The notes under the pieces were generated by a model that was given only the letters and a program-made list of their open reading frames with translations, had not been told where the DNA came from and ran no database searches. From positions 3,658,001-3,722,000 of the forward strand of contig NZ_CP119988.1 of assembly GCF_029338515.1 (NCBI RefSeq): a stretch of 64,000 nt of DNA, in the 5' to 3' direction. The stretch is from Haloglomus litoreum (GTDB taxonomy: Archaea > Halobacteriota > Halobacteria > Halobacteriales > Haloarculaceae). Made by a program: the position numbers and the translations under genes. The first letter of the stretch is position 1. Each line of letters starts with the position of its first letter. Of the stretch, positions 44,263 to 51,087 are shown one piece after another.

Positions 44263-44316
44263 CCCACCGGCGGAGTCGAACCGCCGTGCGACGATGGCAT
44301 CGCGGACCAGCGTGGG
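44263..44316 (-). repeat. tRNA-like T-arm element, copy 4
   Basis: Core 44263-44287 identical to the other copies. The 5' half CCCACGCTGG is separated from the T-arm by a further short stem-loop. It starts 21 bases after the stop of the upstream gene. Confidence 0.82.
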
Positions 44317-44337
44317 TTGAATCGCGTGCGTGCATGA

Positions 44338-46038
44338 TCAGTCAGGGTTCGGTCCGGTACCGTCGTTGTTCCGGCACTGCTGGGTGTAGAACCCGAGATC
44401 GAACTCCACCGAGTCCCCCTGGACGACGTTGCCGACGCTGGCGGGGAGCTCCCAGCGGAACCCGAGACAGTACGACTCCTCCGCGACGAAGCACTCGCGG
44501 CTGGCGGCGTTGTCGGGGTCCTCGTCGTCGAGCGTCCCCTCGTCGCCGACCTCGATGAACTCCGAGACGGGATCCGCGTCGAGCGCGATGCCGTCACCGT
44601 CCGTCAGTTCGGCGAGTGCCTGGGCGAGCGTCCCGTCGAAGAACACCTGTTCGGGCGCGAGAACGTTGGCGAGGGTGCTGAACACCGTCGGGATGTCCAG
44701 GGGATCGTCGACGTCGAAGAAGTACGGCGGGTCGCTGGTCGAGCCGGCTCCGGGCCCGGCCATCCCCTGAAGCGTGTTCACGCCGTTCGCCCCGGTGTCG
44801 ACCGCGATCGCGTAGAGGTCCGTCGGAGGATTCTCGGTGAGGTCGGCCTTTGCGTCGTCTGCGGCATCGGAAGGGGTGATGAACTCGTTGCCGTCGGTGC
44901 CCTCGAAGGCGTTCCCATCCGAGAGGACGATGTTGTCGTACTCGACTCCCGAACGCCCGTTATCGTCCAGCTCCTCCTGTGCGAGGTTCACCCCCTCGCC
45001 GATGTACGTCCCCTCGGCGATACTGACGGAGGCATACGGGTCCGGGTTCCCATCATCGACAGTCGGCGAGGGGTCGGCGGTGACGACGTTGGCGAGCTTC
45101 TTTCGGAGCCCTGTGAGGGCCGCCTCGACATCGTTCAGGTCCGAGGTGAGGCCCTGCAGGATGCCGACCCGTGGGATGTCGTCCGTGCTCCCGTCGAAGT
45201 ACGCCACGCCGACCTGGGCGTCCGCGCCCGTGTCGTCGAGGAAGTCGACGAACTGTCGGGTCCCCTTCTCGACGAGGTCGATCTTCGTGGTCTCACTGTA
45301 CGTGCTGCCGTTGATCGTGATGGAATCGTTCGAGACGACACCACCGTACTGGTTGTACAGCATCGACCCCGAGAAGTCCAGAGTGAGCATGATGTCCGCC
45401 GTCCGGCCGTCGCCCGGAACGTTATTGCAGTCATCGTCGTACCACATCTCCACCTGGATGTTCTCGGCGAGTTGGCCGCCGTCGACACCGTCGTCTCCCG
45501 ACTCTGACGGCACCGGCGTCCCCGGTTCCGGTTCGGGGTGTGCCCCGTCGTCCTCGTCGACGTTGGCGGCCTGCATCCAGATGTAGCCGGGATTGTCACA
45601 GAGATGGAGGCTGAAGGTGATCTCGCCAGTGTCCCCGGGTTTGACGTCCGATAGCTCCACGAGCGAGTCCTGTGTCTCGTTGCCGTCGAAGTCGTAGTCG
45701 TCGTCGAACCCCGGCGTGTCGCAGGTGAGGAAGTCGACGAGGTTCGCCTCCGTGTACTCGACCGCGTACGGCTCGGTCGGGTGGAGGACCGACTGGCGTC
45801 CGTCGCCGTCGTGGTCCGGGTGGGCGTTGACGTAGACGGGGTCGCCGGCCCCGTCGTACGTCTGCTGCCAGTCGACCAGCAGATCCAGCTCCCCAGCCGT
45901 GATACTGTTCCCCTCGAACGATTCGGTGTCGTTGAACAGCGCACTCGTGCCCAGTCCAGCCCCGGCTCCGGCTGCGCCGACGGCCCCCACGGCCGCCAGC
46001 ACCTTCCGCCGCGTGATGTTCATTCGTCGGTCGCTCAT
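44338..46038 (-). CDS. SipW/TasA-type secreted protein with inserted vWA domain
   Basis: A 566-residue close relative of the protein at 42498. Signal ITRRKVLAAVGAVGAAGAG, GTSALFNDTESF, TAGELDLLVDWQQT. Camelysin elements: VELSDVKPGDTGEITFSLHL, CDNPGYIWMQAANV, and the last strand VGNVVQGDSVEFDLGFYTQQ. The inserted vWA domain starts near 215 with MIDAS LTLDFSGSMLY (Asp221, Ser223, Ser225). Compared with its neighbour the vWA insert is diverged while the N-terminal signal region is almost the same. Predicted surface adhesin. Confidence 0.86.
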   Translation of the reverse strand: MSDRRMNITRRKVLAAVGAVGAAGAGAGLGTSALFNDTESFEGNSITAGELDLLVDWQQTYDGAGDPVYVNAHPDHDGDGRQSVLHPTEPYAVEYTEANLVDFLTCDTPGFDDDYDFDGNETQDSLVELSDVKPGDTGEITFSLHLCDNPGYIWMQAANVDEDDGAHPEPEPGTPVPSESGDDGVDGGQLAENIQVEMWYDDDCNNVPGDGRTADIMLTLDFSGSMLYNQYGGVVSNDSITINGSTYSETTKIDLVEKGTRQFVDFLDDTGADAQVGVAYFDGSTDDIPRVGILQGLTSDLNDVEAALTGLRKKLANVVTADPSPTVDDGNPDPYASVSIAEGTYIGEGVNLAQEELDDNGRSGVEYDNIVLSDGNAFEGTDGNEFITPSDAADDAKADLTENPPTDLYAIAVDTGANGVNTLQGMAGPGAGSTSDPPYFFDVDDPLDIPTVFSTLANVLAPEQVFFDGTLAQALAELTDGDGIALDADPVSEFIEVGDEGTLDDEDPDNAASRECFVAEESYCLGFRWELPASVGNVVQGDSVEFDLGFYTQQCRNNDGTGPNPD

Positions 46039-46044
46039 GGTTGA

Positions 46045-46056
46045 CCCCCTTCGGGG
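46045..46056 (-). promoter_or_regulatory. Start-proximal hairpin masking Shine-Dalgarno-like sequence
   Basis: CCCC GAAG GGGG before ATG 46038, identical in sequence and distance to the hairpin at 44247. Confidence 0.55.
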
Positions 46057-46060
46057 AGAA

Positions 46061-46148
46061 CCCACCGGCGGAGTCGAACCGCCGTCCCGCGGCGAGGCCG
46101 CGTCACGGGCCATCGGCAAGAGCCGACGACGACGTGTGCCAGCGTGGG
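46061..46148 (-). repeat. tRNA-like T-arm element, copy 5 (longest)
   Basis: Core 46061-46085 identical to the other copies; outer stem ACCCAC with GTGGGT. Between the stem halves are two extra hairpins, TCGGC TCTT GCCGA and GCGGC CTC GCCGC, giving an almost tRNA-sized structure of 88 bases. It is not a real tRNA because no proper anticodon loop or D arm can be drawn. Confidence 0.8.
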
Positions 46149-46169
46149 TCAGGGTATATGACGACTACG

Positions 46170-47558
46170 CTACGGGAGCGTGGTCGTCAGGCCGTTGTTG
46201 TTGTCCGACGTGAAGTTGTCATCCCCGGAGTACACGCCGCTGGTCGGGATGCTGACGTAGGGCTGCTCCCCACCGGCGCTAGCATTAACCCCGAACTTGT
46301 ACTCGTCCGTAGTGCCCTTGTCCAGGGCCGAACGTGGGACGACGACGGTGAACATGTTTCCACTCTTGGACATCGAGAAGCCGGATGGAAGTGCCGACCA
46401 ACCTGCCGAAGTGTCCTTCACCCACTCTGGAACGGCCTCGTCGACCGCGGAGTATCCGAAGGGTGAGTCCGGGAATCCTCCGTCGGGATCCCAGGCCAGC
46501 TGGAAGTCGTAGATGTCGTCGTCTTCGGAATCGGCGTTAAACGCGATAGAGAAGCTCGTGCTGGCAAAGCCTGGGTCTGCCAGACTGTACTCACTGTCTG
46601 CCGGCTCGTCGAATTCGATACAGTACACGACCTGCTCGGCACCGTAGGCGACATCGACGTTCAGGACCCCGTCGGGAATCGGCTGGTCGATACCGTCAGG
46701 ATTGACGTAGTCCGCCGAGTACGATTCGTCCTTGCACGGGTTCTCGGACCCGTCGTTGTGCCGGGCCTGCTCGGCGTAGAACGAGAGGTCGAACGAGAGG
46801 GTGTCACCCTGGATGATGTTCTCGACGGAGATCGGGACCTCCCACTCGAAGCAGATGCAGGGGTTGGTGACGTCCGAGTTCCCGGTGGAGTTGGTCGTCC
46901 CGTCGTAGGCCGCCTGCGAACCGGGCGTGGGATTGGCCACGCCGGTCCCATCAAGCGGGATTCCGGCCTGTAGGGCGGTGAGGAGTTCGCGGAGCGACCC
47001 GGAGAAGATCTCGGCCCCCGTCGAGTTCAGCGAGCCGTCCGACTCGTCGATGTCGCAGTACGACATCGTGACGTCGATGTTCTCCTCCAGTTCGCCTTCG
47101 CCGTTGTTGTCCTGGGGTTCGGGCTCGGTGTAGGGGCCGTCCCCACCTGGACCCTGCTCCGCCGTGCCGGTCAGTTCGCCGCACGCCCACATGTACGCGG
47201 GGTTGTCGTCGATGGTGAAGCAGAAGTACGAGTGACCGCTGTCACCGGGCTTGATGTCGTCGAGGTCCTGACTCATCGACGTGCCGTCCCCGTTGACAGT
47301 GGGAACATCGGCCGAACTGCCGTTGACCGTTTCGGTGAAGCTGTTGATCGTATAGCTCCCCGCCATTCCCTGGTCCTCGTGGACGACGTAGTCGACCGCG
47401 AGGTCCAGCTCCCCCGCGGTCATCATGTTCTCTTCGAACGATTCCGTGTCGTTGAACAGGGCGCTCGTGCCCAGTCCAGCCCCCGCCCCCGCGACTCCCA
47501 CTGTGGCGAGTCCCGCGAGCGCTTTCCGCCGCGTGAGTTGGTAGCGCTTGTCTGACAT
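46170..47558 (-). CDS. SipW/TasA-type secreted protein, first of array
   Basis: A 462-residue protein, promoter-proximal in the array. Signal LTRRKALAGLATVGVAGAG, GTSALFNDTESF, TAGELDLAVDYVVH. The camelysin core (to about 285) has DLDDIKPGDSGHSYFCFTID, DNPAYMWACGEL and the strand IIQGDTLSFDLSFYAEQARH. A C-terminal beta-rich domain of about 170 residues follows (VLNVDVAYGAEQVVYCIEFD), not recognised. Its signal is closest to that of the beta-helix protein. A likely major subunit since it is first in the transcript; that is inference. Confidence 0.82.
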   Translation of the reverse strand: MSDKRYQLTRRKALAGLATVGVAGAGAGLGTSALFNDTESFEENMMTAGELDLAVDYVVHEDQGMAGSYTINSFTETVNGSSADVPTVNGDGTSMSQDLDDIKPGDSGHSYFCFTIDDNPAYMWACGELTGTAEQGPGGDGPYTEPEPQDNNGEGELEENIDVTMSYCDIDESDGSLNSTGAEIFSGSLRELLTALQAGIPLDGTGVANPTPGSQAAYDGTTNSTGNSDVTNPCICFEWEVPISVENIIQGDTLSFDLSFYAEQARHNDGSENPCKDESYSADYVNPDGIDQPIPDGVLNVDVAYGAEQVVYCIEFDEPADSEYSLADPGFASTSFSIAFNADSEDDDIYDFQLAWDPDGGFPDSPFGYSAVDEAVPEWVKDTSAGWSALPSGFSMSKSGNMFTVVVPRSALDKGTTDEYKFGVNASAGGEQPYVSIPTSGVYSGDDNFTSDNNNGLTTTLP

Positions 47559-47574
47559 GGTCTTGGCGTCCGGG

Positions 47575-47587
47575 CCCCCCGATGGGG
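47575..47587 (-). promoter_or_regulatory. Hairpin before first gene of array
   Basis: GCCCC ATC GGGGGGC on the minus strand, 16 bases before ATG 47558. Similar to the start-proximal hairpins of the later genes, but without a tRNA-like element. Confidence 0.4.
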
Positions 47588-47692
47588 CGCGCCGGACCTG
47601 TCCATGCCATTCACCCCCACCCACTAAGCTAATGACCGGGGTATCGAGAGAAACGGCGCGTTCGGGGCTGCTAACGCGACATTCGAACGCAT

Positions 47693-47738
47693 CGATTCGC
47701 TCGTTGAAATCGTCGAAGCGATGATTGAACCCGTCGAA
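47693..47738. promoter_or_regulatory. Three TCGAA motifs at 20-21 base spacing
   Basis: TCGAA occurs at 47693, 47713 and 47734 in the 364-base gap between the first secreted-protein gene and the divergent regulator. The spacing equals two helical turns, so a protein could bind all three on one face. Candidate TATA boxes lie on either side: CATTAGCTTAG (minus, about 47622-47635) and GCTTTATGCC (plus, about 47841-47850). No gene lies in the gap. Confidence 0.4.
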
Positions 47739-47922
47739 CGACTGGACGGATGAGACCTAGCGACCGATTAAGCCCGATGCTGTCGGGGGGTTCCCGGTTC
47801 GATGGAACGTGATACGAACCGGGTATGTGACCCTACCCAATGCTTTATGCCCTCCCGCCGGGTGCTGGAAGCCACCCAACGGCCGAGACCGAGCGGCCGA
47901 GCAAGCCCAGGGGAGGGGGACC

Positions 47923-48471
47923 ATGGGAGTACTATCAAGATACGGAGACGCCATCGACAGGAGCGAAGTGTACGAGATCCTCCGCAACGACCGTCGTCGC
48001 GCGACGATCGAGGTCCTGCGGAAGAAGCTGGGGTCGGTGTCCCTGCGCGCGCTCTCGGAGGCCATCGCCGAGCGCGAGACGGGGGAGTCACCGCCGCCGC
48101 GGAACGTCCGGGAGAGCGTCTACAACTCGCTGCACCAGACGCATCTCCCGAAACTGGACGAGCGCGGGGTCATCGAGTACGACCGCGACCGCAAGACCGT
48201 CCAGCTCGAGGACGGCGCCCGCGAGGTGTACGTCCACATGGAGGTGGTCAACGAGTACGGCATCACGTGGGCGGACTACTACCGCTCGCTGGGCGTGCTG
48301 GCGCTGATGACGATCGTGGCCGGCAGCCTGGGGACGCCGTTCCTCGAGTCCATCGATCCGGTCTTCATCGCGAGCTTCTACCTGGTGCTGTTCGCGCTCT
48401 CGGCCGCCCGGCAGCTCTGGGTGAACCGCTGGCTCTACCTCCGGGCGCTGCTCCCCGAGGGCGGGCAGTGA
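47923..48471 (+). CDS. Membrane-anchored winged-helix regulator (DUF7344-like)
   Basis: A 182-residue protein. The N-terminal 100 residues are a winged helix: SEVYEILRNDRRRATIEVLR, ALSEAIAERETG, VYNSLHQTHLPKLDERGVIE and YDRDRKTVQLEDGA, typical of haloarchaeal DUF7344. Two hydrophobic segments close the protein (SLGVLALMTIVAGSLGTPFL and VFIASFYLVLFALSAAR). So it can bind DNA while held in the membrane. It is divergent from the secreted-protein array and precedes the STT3-like gene by 22 bases. ATG 47923 is preferred as the extension is unconserved. Confidence 0.85.
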   Translation: MGVLSRYGDAIDRSEVYEILRNDRRRATIEVLRKKLGSVSLRALSEAIAERETGESPPPRNVRESVYNSLHQTHLPKLDERGVIEYDRDRKTVQLEDGAREVYVHMEVVNEYGITWADYYRSLGVLALMTIVAGSLGTPFLESIDPVFIASFYLVLFALSAARQLWVNRWLYLRALLPEGGQ

Positions 48472-48493
48472 GCCGGGGCGCCCGAGGTCGGCG

Positions 48494-50542
48494 GTGACCG
48501 GCCCCGTCGGTCGGCGCCGCGGCGCACTTCTGGCCAGCCTCGGGTTCCTCGCGCTCGTGCGGCTCCTGCCGCTCCCGTCCGTGTTCCGGGACGGGAGCGT
48601 CGTCCTCCCGTCGAACGACCCGTACTACTACCGGTACTGGGTGGACGTGATGCACGCGGGCGGCGCCCCCTGGGACCTCCCGGCGGCGGTCGCAAACGGG
48701 GAGCCGCTACTGGTCACGGTCCTGTGGCTGGTGTCGCTCCCCGTCGCCGGCAGCCAGTGGGCCACGGGCGCGGTCCTGGCGTGGTACCCGGTCGTCACGA
48801 CGGTCCTGACGGGCTACCTCGTCTACCGGCTGGGGACGTACGTCAGCGACGACCACCGGGTCGGGCTCGCGGCGGTGCTGTTGCTGGCGACCGTCCCCGC
48901 CCACGCGATCCGGACGGTCGTCGGGTTCGCCGATCACCATGCCTTCGACTACCTGTGGCTCACGATGACGGCCTACGCGCTGACGGTCCTGCTCGACCGC
49001 CCGGCGCGCGACCGGACCACGTGGCTCCTGTCGGGCGGCCTCGCGGTCGGACTCGCCGGGCAGGTCCTGGCCTGGAACGCGGGGCCGCTGCTGATCGTGC
49101 CGGCTGGACTGGCCGTCGCGGTGGGGGCGTTCGATGCCGTCGGACGGGCGACAGGACGCCCATCGTCGCTGGTCCCCGTCGTGGTGGGGGTCGGCGGCGG
49201 CGCGGGGCTCGTGCTGTTGGCGCACGCGGGTCTGGGCTGGCAGTCCACGGCGACGGCGGCCAGCCTGGGACTCCTGCTGCTCGGCACGCTGGGTGTGCAC
49301 GCCGCGACCGAGGCCGTTCGGCGTGCAGGGGCCGGGCCGGGCGCGCTCGCCGGGGTCGGGCTGGCCGGACTCGTCGCCACCGGGACTGCCCTGTGGCTGC
49401 TCGCTGGGGGGGTGCCCACCGTGCTCGAGGGGGGACTCGCCCGACTGACAGCCCGGAGCCCCATCGGGGAGGTCGCCGGACTCGGGACGGCCTTCGGGCC
49501 CGTTCTCGGGCCGCTGATCCTCCTTGGCTTCGCGCCGTTCCTCGCGCTCCCGGGGATCGCACTCGCGGTCCGTCAGCTCCGGCGACGGCGGGACATCGCC
49601 TGGGTGCCTGTCCTCGTCTACGTGCTCTACTTCACCGGTCTCGCGCTGGTGCAGCGGCGCTTCGCCGGCGAACTCGCCCCGACCCTCGCCGTGGTGGGGG
49701 GGTTCGGTTTCGTCTGGGTGCTCGCCTGGTTCGAGCTGATCACCCCCCCAGCCACGCTCCGGCCCACGGACCGCGAGGACCCGCCGGCCGAGGGGATACT
49801 CCATCCGCCGGACCGGACCCGCCTCGCACTCCTCGGCGGGATCGGGTCGATCGTCCTCGGGACGGGGACCCTCTTCACCGGCATCATCTCGGAACGCCTC
49901 AGCATCGACCCGGAGGCCGTCCGGGCCGCGAAGTGGATGCGGGCGTACGCTGGCGAGCGGGGCTGGGTCTATCCGGAGACGTACGTCCTGTCCGAGTGGG
50001 ACCGGAACCGGATGTTCAACCACTTCGTGAACGGACAGGCGGAGTCGTACGCCTACGCCGAGCAGGTCTACGAGGCGTTCCTGTTCTCGAGCGACCCGGA
50101 GACCTGGTACGGCCGGCTCGACGGGCGGGTCGGCTTCGTGGTCACGACGGACCTCGACGACCTCGGCAGTGTCGCCTCCCGCCGGACGTACACCCGATTG
50201 CATCGGTTCCTCGGGAGTGCCGCCGGCGGGACCGACGGCCTCGGGCACTACCGGGCCGTCTACGCGAGTCCCGACGGCGGGGTCAAGGTGTTCACGCTCG
50301 TCCCCGGCGCGACGCTCGCGGGCCGCACGGACCCCACCCGAGAGCGGGTCCGAGTCTCGACCACGGTCGAACTCGAGGGCGCCACCGACGCCGGATTCGA
50401 CTACGTCCGCGAGACGACCACCGACGAGGACGGGGCGTTCTCCGTCCGGGTCGCGCACCCGGGCCGCTACGCCGTCGGGGACGGGACGGTCGTCGTCACC
50501 GAACGGGCGGTGACGGCCGGCGAGACGATCGCCACCGAGTGA
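48494..50542 (+). CDS. STT3/AglB-like membrane glycosyltransferase, atypical
   Basis: A 682-residue membrane protein with about 11-13 helices in the first 460 residues. It has the first STT3 acidic motif SNDPYYYRYWVDVM and the second GFADHHAFDYLW, as in oligosaccharyltransferases that link lipid-bound glycans to asparagine. The soluble C-terminal domain should carry WWDYG, the sequon-binding motif; in its place is LSEWDRNRMFNHF. So the acceptor is probably unusual, or the enzyme transfers something else. It is next to six secreted proteins and probably modifies them; this is inference. GTG 48494 is the first start after the regulator. Confidence 0.75.
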   Translation: MTGPVGRRRGALLASLGFLALVRLLPLPSVFRDGSVVLPSNDPYYYRYWVDVMHAGGAPWDLPAAVANGEPLLVTVLWLVSLPVAGSQWATGAVLAWYPVVTTVLTGYLVYRLGTYVSDDHRVGLAAVLLLATVPAHAIRTVVGFADHHAFDYLWLTMTAYALTVLLDRPARDRTTWLLSGGLAVGLAGQVLAWNAGPLLIVPAGLAVAVGAFDAVGRATGRPSSLVPVVVGVGGGAGLVLLAHAGLGWQSTATAASLGLLLLGTLGVHAATEAVRRAGAGPGALAGVGLAGLVATGTALWLLAGGVPTVLEGGLARLTARSPIGEVAGLGTAFGPVLGPLILLGFAPFLALPGIALAVRQLRRRRDIAWVPVLVYVLYFTGLALVQRRFAGELAPTLAVVGGFGFVWVLAWFELITPPATLRPTDREDPPAEGILHPPDRTRLALLGGIGSIVLGTGTLFTGIISERLSIDPEAVRAAKWMRAYAGERGWVYPETYVLSEWDRNRMFNHFVNGQAESYAYAEQVYEAFLFSSDPETWYGRLDGRVGFVVTTDLDDLGSVASRRTYTRLHRFLGSAAGGTDGLGHYRAVYASPDGGVKVFTLVPGATLAGRTDPTRERVRVSTTVELEGATDAGFDYVRETTTDEDGAFSVRVAHPGRYAVGDGTVVVTERAVTAGETIATE

Positions 50543-50667
50543 TTCACGGCCGCACGGAGTGATGGGCGGCGGGGCCCGGGCACCGGAGCGGAGCGCCGCG
50601 AGGGCCACCTCCCGCCGGGTGACGCCACATCGCCGTCGTCCCCAAACTGGGGAGAGCCGGTCGAGCA

Positions 50668-50713
50668 GTCGACCCTGGCCGCCACGACTCTGCGGGTCAC
50701 CACCAGGGTCGAC
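50668..50713. repeat. Perfect 11-bp inverted repeat
   Basis: GTCGACCCTGG (50668-50678) and CCAGGGTCGAC (50703-50713) form a strong hairpin in the 251-base gap after the STT3-like gene. There is no oligo-T run, so termination is uncertain. Confidence 0.45.
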
Positions 50714-50757
50714 GCCCGCCGGTCACGCCATCTACACGCACGGCGTCGGCCGCATCA

Positions 50758-50770
50758 CGCGACTTATCCG
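50758..50770 (+). promoter_or_regulatory. TATA-like box of DUF5786 gene
   Basis: GCGACTTATCCGT lies 24-36 bases before ATG 50794, consistent with a leaderless message. Confidence 0.45.
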
Positions 50771-50793
50771 TCCCTGTCCCGACCCACGAGTGT

Positions 50794-50976
50794 ATGGGCT
50801 TTGGCAGCTACGACGAATCCGAGCAGGAGAACCAGCAGCAATCCACCGACGAGGACGACGTCGAGGCCGTCAACGTCCACGAGCACGACCACGACGGCGA
50901 GGTCAGCTTCGAGAACGACGCCGACACGGACGAACTCGTCGACCGGCTCCAGGAGATGAAAGGCGGGGACGACTGA
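50794..50976 (+). CDS. DUF5786-like small acidic protein
   Basis: A 60-residue protein, MGFGSYDESEQENQQQSTDE at its start, with a conserved VNVHEHDHDGEVSFENDADT centre and VDRLQEMKGGDD end. This length and layout match a small haloarchaeal family, DUF5786, recalled from memory. The HEHDHDG run could bind metal. Function unknown. Confidence 0.8.
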   Translation: MGFGSYDESEQENQQQSTDEDDVEAVNVHEHDHDGEVSFENDADTDELVDRLQEMKGGDD

Positions 50977-51087
50977 CGGACCGGCCGGTTCGACACTGTT
51001 CCTATCCACCGAGACGAGGCGTGCCCCGTCGCGGTCCAGCGCCGCGGATGGGTGTTCTCCAGGAAGCGGCGAGGCCCCGCCACCGAC

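Noticed and set aside
38768-46148. Real tRNA genes at the five T-arm-like elements
   Set aside because: No D arm, no seven-base anticodon loop and variable lengths of 37-88 bases; only the T arm and acceptor end are tRNA-like.
47649-47753. Short frame encoding ERIDSLVEIVEAMIEPVERL in the regulator gap
   Set aside because: Heptad-like, but no start codon upstream in frame before a stop; the pattern comes from the repeated TCGAA motif.
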